A DNA stretch of 34,998 bases, taken from contig NZ_AZEA01000027.1 in assembly GCF_001435575.1 (NCBI RefSeq), positions 1 through 34,998 on the forward strand. Direction: 5' to 3'. The translations under genes were made by a program, and so were the position numbers. Positions 7,773-15,800 of this stretch are shown here, piece after piece (positions within the stretch are counted from its first letter, which is position 1; each line of letters starts with the position of its first letter). A model generated the notes under the pieces. It was not told where the DNA came from, did not search any database, and saw only the letters and a program-made list of their open reading frames with translations. This DNA comes from Lentilactobacillus sunkii DSM 19904 (GTDB lineage: Bacteria; Bacillota; Bacilli; Lactobacillales; Lactobacillaceae).

Positions 7773-8828
7773 ATGTATGTTGTTGAATTAGAACGTGACG
7801 GCAAACGCATTTATGATGGCGCGCTGGCATTGGCAAGCCAAGTTTATTGTATGCAAAACTTGTTTTTGGATGAGCCAATTTTATTCCCTTACAATTGTGA
7901 TCCAAAGATCGAAATTGGGGAATTTCAAAACGCCCGTCAGGAAATAAATCAGGAGTATGTTGACGAACACAAGATTCAAGTTGTTCGCCGAGATACTGGT
8001 GGCGGTTCGGTTTACTGCGATCGTCACGGAATCAATTTCTGCTTCTTAGCGGATGCTGCAACCCCGGATTTGTATGGCAACTTTGCTAAAATGTACGCGC
8101 CAGCCATCAAGGCGTTGAAGAAACTCGGCGTTAAAAACATCGAAGACAGTGGCCGAAATGATCTGACCATTGACGGCAAGAAGGTTTCCGGTGGTGCGAT
8201 GGCAATTGTCGGTGATCGAATTTACGGTGGCTTCTCACTTTTGCTTGATATCGACTATGACGCAATGGTTCGATCATTAACTCCTAACGAAAAGAAGCTG
8301 ATTTCAAAAGGGATTCAGTCTGTTAAGGCAAGGGTGACCGACATTCGCAGTCACCTTGCTCCCAAGTATCAAAACGTGACACCGGAGGAATTTATGTCCC
8401 TCATGACGCAAGAAATGGTTGGTGCCCGCAGTGATGATGAAATTAAATACCATGATTTGACTGACGATGATTGGAAGAAAATCGATGCGTTGGCAGCCAA
8501 GAAATACAAGAACTGGGACTGGAACTTCGGGGCTGCTCCTGAATATAAGTATGAATACGACATGCATTTGGACGCCGTTGGAACCGTTGAAATCTATGTC
8601 GATATCGAAAAAGGGCGGGTAAAAGCCTGCAAGATCTATGGTGATTTCTTCGGTAAAGGTGATTTGTCCGAATTAACCAATCGTTTGGTAGGGACTAGAA
8701 TGCGTGAGGACGATTTGATGGATGCTTTAAAGGACGTTGATCTGGACGTCTATATCAAGGGCCTTCATGCAGATCAACTGGTTGACCTCATGCTGGGCAA
8801 GATGCAGAGTAAAGTTAAAGCGCATTAA
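7773..8828 (+). CDS. Lipoate-protein ligase A (LplA2 type)
   Basis: A 351-residue ligase that activates lipoate with ATP and attaches it to a lysine. The signature RRDTGGGSVYCDRHGINF is at about residues 73-90 and GRNDLTIDGKKVSGGAM at about 127-143, followed by the C-terminal accessory domain seen in longer LplA proteins. As last gene of the SirTM operon its likely target is the adjacent GcvH-L rather than 2-oxoacid dehydrogenases; in S. aureus and S. pyogenes the homologous ligase is needed before SirTM can modify the carrier. The ribosome site is GGGGGA at 7758-7763. A terminator follows. Confidence 0.92.
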   Translation: MYVVELERDGKRIYDGALALASQVYCMQNLFLDEPILFPYNCDPKIEIGEFQNARQEINQEYVDEHKIQVVRRDTGGGSVYCDRHGINFCFLADAATPDLYGNFAKMYAPAIKALKKLGVKNIEDSGRNDLTIDGKKVSGGAMAIVGDRIYGGFSLLLDIDYDAMVRSLTPNEKKLISKGIQSVKARVTDIRSHLAPKYQNVTPEEFMSLMTQEMVGARSDDEIKYHDLTDDDWKKIDALAAKKYKNWDWNFGAAPEYKYEYDMHLDAVGTVEIYVDIEKGRVKACKIYGDFFGKGDLSELTNRLVGTRMREDDLMDALKDVDLDVYIKGLHADQLVDLMLGKMQSKVKAH

Positions 8829-8842
8829 TTCATTTAAAAATT

Positions 8843-8895
8843 CCTTTCAGATAGTTTGGCTTTGACTATGAATATCTGAAGGGGATTTTTTTGTT
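8843..8895 (+). terminator. Terminator of the sirtuin operon
   Basis: CCTTTCAGATA pairs with TATCTGAAGG (one G-T pair) and is followed by a T-rich tract at 8886-8895. Confidence 0.8.
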
Positions 8896-9038
8896 TCTAT
8901 TTAGTTTCAATGGGGAATGATCATAACCTGACAGTTAGAAAACTTCAGAAACATATAATCACCTATGCCAATTATTAGTAAGGTACTCATAATCATAACT
9001 ATCAAGTCATAAAAATACCTTTTTAAAAACAACCTTGC

Positions 9039-9053
9039 TACAATTATATTGTA
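9039..9053. promoter_or_regulatory. Dyad upstream of the MucBP gene
   Basis: TACAAT and ATTGTA form an inverted repeat around TAT, about 40 bp before the start codon of the following gene. It overlaps the likely -10 region and could be an operator. No regulator is suggested by context. Confidence 0.3.
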
Positions 9054-9095
9054 AAGTGGCCGTGGCACTAACAACATAATAAGGGGGAGACGGAT

Positions 9096-10763
9096 ATGTC
9101 CGATCAGACTGGAAGACTCAGCCTAACTCGAGCAGTTCGATGGCTGGTGACGTTCGTCGCAGCGTTTATATTTGGGGGATTATTGATACATCAATCAGCA
9201 ATTGAGGCTGCAGATAATGAAGTAACCTACACGTTACATTCAATGGATATTAATGGAAATCATATTCACTCATCATTTAATAACAAGCAAGTTATGGTAC
9301 CAATCTCAAAATATGATACTTTGGACGTGTCAAAAGAAGTACCACTGACCTTTAATAATGGTCGATATGTTCTCAAAGGATATCATACTGATAATAAATC
9401 TGAGCAGCACATCATGTATTATGAGGAACTCAATCAGAAAACCGACTCGGAAAAGCTTAAACGATTAGCTGATCTAAATGTATACAATCCACATCGGGCG
9501 GCAGATGATAAAGAAGTTAATGTTTACTTTGCTTACCAAGACACCCAAAATCCATTACCGGAAACAATTAAATTAACACCGGATGCACTTCAACGTGAAG
9601 CGGGCAAAATTAAGATTTTTTACACCGATGTTAATGGGAAAGAATTGAAGCCATCGATCAAGTATGATTTTGATAAAGTACCAGATCCTGATAGTTCATT
9701 TCAAATGGAATTCGATGGCTATCGATATATTGCGGCTGTGATCCGTAATCCCAAGCCTTATGGAACTTACGTTTATTCAGACTCCAAAATGTATGCAAAT
9801 ATGGAGACAAATGTTGACGACTTGTTATTCCAGGCAATTCTACAACCAAACTACATGCGAGGAATTGCAATGCGTCCGAAACAGCATGCATCAGGATCAA
9901 CAGCAACTTTCGTCTACGAAAAATATGCCGCTAATCTGACCATTGAATACCTCGATGAATCAGGAAAAGCAATGGCGGACCATCCTGCTCAAACCAAACA
10001 ACTTCCACTGAATACTGGATATTCAGAAGAAGCACCAGAAATTGCCGGCTACACGGTCGTTGGCGATAAGAAGGTCGCTGGCAAAATTAGTGATGACACT
10101 AAGATTACCTTTAAATACAAGAAGAACACTGTGCCGCCGACTCCAAACAACAATAAGGGATCAAATAGCACAATTACTCCAGCAACCAATTCAAGTTCAA
10201 ACACCGGACAATCAACTAATGCGACAAACAACCAAATGCCCACACCAAGAACCTTACCTGACGGAACGCAGCTGCCAAACTATGCCGCCACTGAGGGCAC
10301 GGTCGTATACGCTACTAAGGCGATCTACATGTACAAGCACGCCAATTTCAAGAAGAACCAGCGGATTGCCAAATATCCAAAGGCCAAACGAGTTAACCGC
10401 CCAATGTTCGTGGTGACTGATTATGCTCGTTCAAATGGTGGAGCACTTCGTTACAAAGTCAAAGATGTCAACCATCACAGCAAGACTGCCGGTAAAGTCG
10501 GCTATATCACAGCCAACCGGAAGTCAGTGGAAAAAGTTTATTACGCATCAATGCCGAAGAACAAGAAAATGACTGTGATTTCCAAGAAGGGTGTCAATGT
10601 ATATAAGAATGCCAACTTAACCAAGAAAGTGAAGAACTACAAGACCGGTTCCCATTTGAAGGTCAAGAAGATCGTTAAGCACAACTTGACCACCCGTTAT
10701 GAATTAAGCAACGGTTATTACATGACCGCCAATAAAAAATTAGTGATTCATGGCATTTACTGA
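9096..10763 (+). CDS. Secreted MucBP/DUF5776-type surface protein
   Basis: A 555-residue exported protein. A hydrophobic signal segment spans residues 12-37. Residues 42-278 hold two loosely related beta-rich modules, the second (170-278) beginning KIKIFYTDVNGKEL like a MucBP domain. A clear MucBP domain (mucin-binding type) is at 279-343 (LTIEYLDESGK ... ITFKYKK). A Ser/Thr/Asn/Pro linker covers 345-395. The C-terminal 155 residues are very basic and carry two modules of the DUF5776 type (VYATKAIYMYKHANF and KKGVNVYKNANL), common at the ends of Lactobacillaceae surface proteins. There is no LPXTG motif, so attachment is probably through the basic tail. The ribosome site is AAGGGGGAG. Adhesion is inferred. 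Confidence 0.85.
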   Translation: MSDQTGRLSLTRAVRWLVTFVAAFIFGGLLIHQSAIEAADNEVTYTLHSMDINGNHIHSSFNNKQVMVPISKYDTLDVSKEVPLTFNNGRYVLKGYHTDNKSEQHIMYYEELNQKTDSEKLKRLADLNVYNPHRAADDKEVNVYFAYQDTQNPLPETIKLTPDALQREAGKIKIFYTDVNGKELKPSIKYDFDKVPDPDSSFQMEFDGYRYIAAVIRNPKPYGTYVYSDSKMYANMETNVDDLLFQAILQPNYMRGIAMRPKQHASGSTATFVYEKYAANLTIEYLDESGKAMADHPAQTKQLPLNTGYSEEAPEIAGYTVVGDKKVAGKISDDTKITFKYKKNTVPPTPNNNKGSNSTITPATNSSSNTGQSTNATNNQMPTPRTLPDGTQLPNYAATEGTVVYATKAIYMYKHANFKKNQRIAKYPKAKRVNRPMFVVTDYARSNGGALRYKVKDVNHHSKTAGKVGYITANRKSVEKVYYASMPKNKKMTVISKKGVNVYKNANLTKKVKNYKTGSHLKVKKIVKHNLTTRYELSNGYYMTANKKLVIHGIY

Positions 10764-10795
10764 GAATTGATCAGAGATATGATGAAGTAGACTCC

Positions 10796-10830
10796 AAAAC
10801 AACCCCAAGTGAATTTTGGGGTTGTTTTTT
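10796..10830 (+). terminator. Terminator of the MucBP gene
   Basis: AACAACCCCAA pairs with TTGGGGTTGTT and is followed by T6. This is a strong intrinsic terminator. Confidence 0.9.
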
Positions 10831-10887
10831 GGCGCGGTCAGATATGTCTGTAACCCATTTTTGAGCTGAAAAAAGGCAGCTTAAAGT

Positions 10888-10905
10888 CATGAACAGTTGT
10901 TCATG
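10888..10905. promoter_or_regulatory. Perfect inverted repeat, possible operator
   Basis: CATGAACA and TGTTCATG are separated by two bases. The size and symmetry fit the binding site of a dimeric repressor, but no gene start lies close by. Confidence 0.25.
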
Positions 10906-11085
10906 AAATTGGAAATTATCGAAACTAACGATGAATGAATTACAATATTACTCATAATCAGCACGGCCATATGTATATCGTACTTATTTCGATAACAAAA
11001 TCCGTCGAGTTTTAACCATAATTTTGAATTCCTGATAAGATTACATCATAAGAGACCGCAAATTGTACTATCGAGGGGGATTCAG

Positions 11086-11325
11086 ATACACTTATTTAAA
11101 CCATTAAATCCGGTTGTACCAGAACACTTCAACAGGCATTGGTGTGCGCAACTATTGATCAATTTATTGATATGGTGTTTCATCAATAAGTCGGTCAAAG
11201 CTAGATTATCAAAAATAATTGTTCCCATAACTATAGTCAAGAAATTTACAATTTTGTGTGATTTGAAATGGCGAGATTTTTGCAGATGTATTTTTGGCAA
11301 TTCTAAGCAATGTTATAACATGTGA
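11086..11325 (+). pseudogene. Possible degenerate small gene with ATA start
   Basis: A 79-codon open frame lies 7 bases after GAGGGGG (11073-11079), but the codon at the expected start is ATA. The translation begins IHLFKPLNPVVPEHF and has a hydrophobic patch (LLINLLIWCFI). No family is recognised. It could be a gene inactivated by an ATG-to-ATA change, a gene with a rare start, or chance in AT-rich DNA. Confidence 0.2.
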
Positions 11326-11470
11326 TCGAGACTTTATACTGAATCAAGCGAAATATTCATTTCATAACATAAAAACTGGGAGAAATGTTTCCCAATAAAC
11401 TATAGTTTTGTGAATAATTAGGACCGACAATCTTTAATTGTGAACTTTTTGTGCCCTTTTTTTAAATGGC

Positions 11471-11498
11471 ATGTTGCGCATGTAATGCATGGTATAAT
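11471..11498 (+). promoter_or_regulatory. Promoter/operator of the toxin-antitoxin pair
   Basis: TGGTATAAT (11490-11498) is an extended -10 element 30 bp before the antitoxin start. Just upstream, GCATG-type words occur three times (from 11470), giving overlapping dyads that are plausible operator sites for autoregulation by the AbrB-type antitoxin. Confidence 0.5.
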
Positions 11499-11528
11499 GG
11501 CTTCTATTCAACGCGTGGGGGAGACGTT

Positions 11529-11780
11529 ATGAAGAAAATTAAAGTTAGAAAAATTGGAAATTCCCTAGGAGTTATCCTTCCAAGAACAACTGGAATTCAC
11601 GAAGGTGATGAATTGCATTTAATGAAAAAAGGGGAATGGCTGATTTTAGATATGTCGGAGGCTAACATTAATCGAGCGAGAGCAATTATTCAAAAAGGGT
11701 TTGATGATTTTAAGTATAATCGGACCTTGACAGAGGATGAAATGGCTAGCTTATTGGGAAAGTACGGGTGGCACAAATGA
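11529..11780 (+). CDS. AbrB/MazE-type antitoxin
   Basis: An 83-residue protein. The ATG at 11529 follows GTGGGGGAG; earlier in-frame codons lack a ribosome site. Residues 1-45 are a SpoVT/AbrB swapped-hairpin DNA-binding domain (KVRKIGNSLGVILPR). Residues 50-83 are helical and acidic (FDDFKYNRTLTEDEMASLL), as expected for a toxin-neutralising tail. It overlaps the next gene by the sequence ATGA. Together they form a type II toxin-antitoxin pair in which the antitoxin would repress its own promoter. Confidence 0.82.
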   Translation: MKKIKVRKIGNSLGVILPRTTGIHEGDELHLMKKGEWLILDMSEANINRARAIIQKGFDDFKYNRTLTEDEMASLLGKYGWHK

Positions 11781-12130
11781 AGATGCTGACCCAGGTATTA
11801 TATTCAAAGTCCTTTTATGAATCGCTGGTTTCTGCAATTGATGATTGTGAACGCCGAAATGCAAGCCACGAGAGTATCGAACAATTCGTGGCTGAATTCA
11901 ACAGCACAATTAATGGCTTGAGGGATGCTTTTAACAGTGTTGAAGTAGTCCCTAATGCATTCGAAAAATTATCAGACACTTATCATCTTTGTGAACCTAT
12001 TAGAAAGATTAGTGTGAATAGCCAATTTACAATTCTGTACCGATATGATTCAGATCAGGATCTGGTTCAGATAGGTCCATTTGTTGACAAGGATCAAATC
12101 CATTTACAAATTGGGCAGGTTGAAGAATAA
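11777..12130 (+). CDS. RelE/ParE-like toxin of a type II system
   Basis: A 117-residue protein whose ATG (11777) overlaps the antitoxin stop; a GTG three codons earlier is the alternative. The N-terminal half is helical. The C-terminal half has the RelE/ParE beta-sheet pattern: PIRKISVNSQFTILYRYD, then VQIGPFVDKDQIH. The weak similarity does not tell whether it cleaves mRNA or poisons gyrase. It is paired with an AbrB-type rather than a RelB/PHD-type antitoxin, a mixed combination known in some lactobacilli. A terminator follows at 12225. Confidence 0.65.
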   Translation: MKMLTQVLYSKSFYESLVSAIDDCERRNASHESIEQFVAEFNSTINGLRDAFNSVEVVPNAFEKLSDTYHLCEPIRKISVNSQFTILYRYDSDQDLVQIGPFVDKDQIHLQIGQVEE

Positions 12131-12224
12131 TACGTGATGCCGAAAATACAAAGAACCCAATAAATCTTTACAGATGATTGACGACCACGACGGGCTGTTG
12201 GTTGTTGATTAATTCAAATGTTAA

Positions 12225-12259
12225 AGTACCAATCAATTTATGATTGGTACTCTTTTTGT
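12225..12259 (+). terminator. Terminator of the toxin-antitoxin operon
   Basis: AGTACCAATCA (12225-12235) pairs perfectly with TGATTGGTACT (12241-12251), followed by CTTTTTGTTTT. Confidence 0.85.
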
Positions 12260-12802
12260 TTTACCCGTAATAATTTCGAATTCTCTGGGAGATATAGAAG
12301 TATTATTGGAATTTATCCGCAAAAAGTTGGTTGAAATCCACGAAATTCTTTGACTTAGAGCATAGCATTGATGGCTTGAATTAAAAATTGTGACCAACAA
12401 TCAAAAAGTATCGCGATAAATAAATATTTCAAAAAAATTTTCCACTGATCATGATGTACATAAACAACATAAAATAACATTTTATAAATAGTTAACTATA
12501 ACAGATTATTTGTAAGCAAATTCTTATGGATGTACAGGATAAAAGTATTCCACAGTAATTCATCATGCTTTTTACTGTTAACATTGCCTATTTAACAGCA
12601 TTATCAGGACGTTATGTTATAACATTTTTAAAAGGTTACAGTATCAAATTGTTGAATAATATAATTACTAATGCATTATTTGCCAATTTATTATGCTGAT
12701 GATATAATCATTCGGTAATTAAAAGATGCAGCTTAATTAAATCTAAATTGTTATCAGAACTGTTATTAAGATATGCATTTTATTATCGGAGGGGTGGTTT
12801 TC
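12260..12802. other. AT-rich leader region of the adhesin gene
   Basis: About 540 bp without a gene, very AT-rich from 12400 onward. The only clear element is the promoter at 12680-12708. The AT-rich stretch may be a bent or nucleoid-protein-bound region. Confidence 0.5.
12680..12708 (+). promoter_or_regulatory. Promoter of the Cna_B adhesin gene
   Basis: TTGCCA (-35) and TATAAT (-10) are separated by exactly 17 bp. Transcription would start near 12715, leaving an untranslated leader of about 88 bases. Confidence 0.65.
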
Positions 12803-15800
12803 GTGAACGAAAAGATTAAGTTCGGTTTAAGAAGTATTGGGAAATGGCTGGGCATTTTTGCAGTTATTATCTCAATATTTATTGGTATCGGGTTTCAGGC
12901 ACAAAGCGCCAAGGCAGTTGATATCAGTACCAGCGTCACGGGTTTGGGACCAAATGACGGGTATTATAGTAAAAATGGGAGTACCAATTGGGAAGCAATT
13001 AGCAACATGGATCCCTCTGTAATTGCAAACTGGCAGAAATATGAAAACTATGCTATCAAATACAATTACACGGTTCCAGCTGGAGTTGTTGTGAACGCGG
13101 GTGATACTGCGAAGCTCACTTTACCATCCGGAACCACATTCCATGACGCCCAGAATTTTGATTTGATTTCCACGGACAAAGATGGCCATCAAACCGTTGT
13201 TGGGAAGTTCACTGCCGACAGTGGATCAACTTCCGGCACGATCACTTTCAATGATTATTACAGTAAGCATATCAACGATCGTGGTGGAACAATCAGTTTC
13301 CAAGTTAATGGGTCAAAGGATGACACCAAGCCTGACGGTTATATTGGTAAAAATGGTTATACTTTCAGCGGACCATTCAAAGGGACAGATTATCCTCAGA
13401 CTGCTGATGGTCGAAATCAATATATGATGTGGGATGCCAAGGTTAACGCTGATAAAAGGCAGATTAATAATGCCGTTATTACCGACACCCTGCTTAACAC
13501 TGACAACCAAAAAATCGTGTTGGATCCCATAACCATGAAGCCTGTTATTCAAATTAAAGATGATAGCGGCAATGTTATCCCTGACACAGATTACACGATT
13601 ACATATTCAGCCAGTGATCCTGCCAAGTTTACAATTCAGTGGATTGGTGTTTTAGATAAAACAATCAATATCAACTATCTAAGCAAGATTACGAATCAAA
13701 ATTATTTGCAAAATGGTTCTGAACTACAACTCAATAATGATATGAGGCTCCAAGGAACTACTAAAGATGGTGGTAGTGGTGGCGACGGAAATAACGTTGT
13801 TATCGATAAGACCAGTCACTCGAAAAATACAATTGGTGGTAAGGGAACTGGTCATGGGACACAGTTTAGTATTAATGTCACCAAGAAATGGCAGGGTGTA
13901 CCAACTGATGGCAAACTTCCAGCAAGTGTCAAGGTGACATTATACGCACTTCATGAAGGATCGAAGGAACCAGTTTCAACTGGGAAGTCAATCATATTAA
14001 ACGAAGCAAATGGCTGGAAAGGATCGTTCACAGACCTCTGGACGCTTGATTCAAGTGATAAGAAAATTGAGTATTCTGTGGTAGAAGACCCAGTCTCCAA
14101 TTACAAATCCACTACAAGTTCACATTTGCTTGACGATAAAACCAACAACGTCACGGTTACTAACACGTACGTTGCGCCAGCAACCACTTCAATTAAGGTT
14201 AACAAGGTCTGGACTGGTGTTCCTAGTGGCGTGAAAACACCATCAGTGACGGCAACGTTATATCAAACTGTCAGTTCAAACGGCAAAGATGTTACAACGT
14301 CAACCGGAAAGACGCTGGAGCTTAATCAAGATAATCAATACGCAGGCAGCTTCACAGATTTACCTGAAAAGGATAATTCCGGTAATACAATTAAATACAG
14401 TGTTAAGGAATCAGCAGTTCCTGGATATAAATCCACTGACAGCGACCAAACACCTGATAAGAACGGATCAGTGACATTCACAAATCAATTTATTCCGGAG
14501 AAGATTCAAGTTGTAAAGACTTGGCAAGGTGTTCCGGATAGTGAAAAGGCCAACATCCCATCAATCACGGCTGTCTTATATAAGACGGTTAAAGAAGATG
14601 GCAAGGATGTTACCACGTCAACTGGGAAAACGGTTGAGTTGAATAAAGCAAACAACTGGACTTCAGAATTTACTGATTTGCCTCAAACCGATGATCAGGG
14701 AAACAAAATCACGTATTCTGTATCAGAAAAGGTGGTTCCGTCTGGGTATACATCTACCTCAGGCAAACAGACACCTGATAAAAATGGTGTTGTAACTTTA
14801 GTCAATAAATACAATGTTCATAAGACTTCCGTTACAGTCAACAAGGTTTGGCAGGGAGTCCCAGATGGGGTAAAAACACCTTCAGTTACCGTCACTTTAT
14901 ATGCAGATGGCAAATCAACCGGTAAAAAGATAACCTTGGATAGTCAGAACGGTTATTCAGCCAGATTTGATAATCTTCCCGAAACCGATGATAACGGTAA
15001 AACAATTAAATATACCGTTGTCGAAGAGAAAGTTGATGGTTACAAGGCGGCTGACAATGATCAAGTAACGGTTGTTGGCGGCAAAGTGACATTGACTAAC
15101 CATTACATTCCAAAGCAGACCAAGATTACCGTTAAGAAAGCTTGGAAAGGTCTTCCTAAGAATGTCGACAAGAAGAAGTTATCCATTCAAGCCGTTTTGT
15201 ATGCGAATGGTAAAGCAACCAACAAGATAGTTACTTTGAATTCAGCCAATAACTGGACGGCCGAGTTTACGGATCTTCCTGAGACGGACAGTCAGGGTAA
15301 GGCGATTAAGTATACTGTTGCAGAGAAGTCTGTTCCAAATGGCTATACAACAACCACTTCTGGCCAACAACCCGTTAAAGATGGTGTCGTCACATTGGTA
15401 AATGAGTATGTTGCTCATAAGACTTCCGTTACAGTCAATAAAGTTTGGCAGGGAGTTCCTGAAGGGATCCAAACACCTTCAATCACCGTCACTCTTTACG
15501 CAAATGGTGAGGCAACCAAACAAACAATCATCTTGGATAGTCAGAACGGCTATTCAGGAAAATTTGATAACTTACCCGAAACGGACGCAAATGGTCAGGC
15601 TATTAAATATACTGTTGTTGAAACACAAGTGAGTGGTTATACATCTGCCAATAGTGGGCAGATCAAAGTGGTTGATGGCAAAGTGACATTGACCAACCAC
15701 TATATTCCAAAGCAGACTAAGATTACCGTTAAAAAGATTTGGAAAGGTGTCCCTTCTTCAGATACCAGCAATCGCAGTATTGAGGCAGTCTTGTATGCCA

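Larger units (their letters stand above)
10831..11528. other. Long AT-rich intergenic region
   Basis: About 700 bp with no assured gene. It contains an 8-bp perfect inverted repeat (10888-10905), a plus-strand open frame at 11086-11325 that has a GGGGG ribosome-like site but ATA where a start codon should be, TGTGAA boxes (11409, 11439, 11450) and the promoter of the toxin-antitoxin pair. Confidence 0.5.

Noticed and set aside
11082-11300. 72-codon minus-strand frame
   Set aside because: No ribosome site; the opposite strand has a similar open frame with a better site. Both may be chance in AT-rich DNA.
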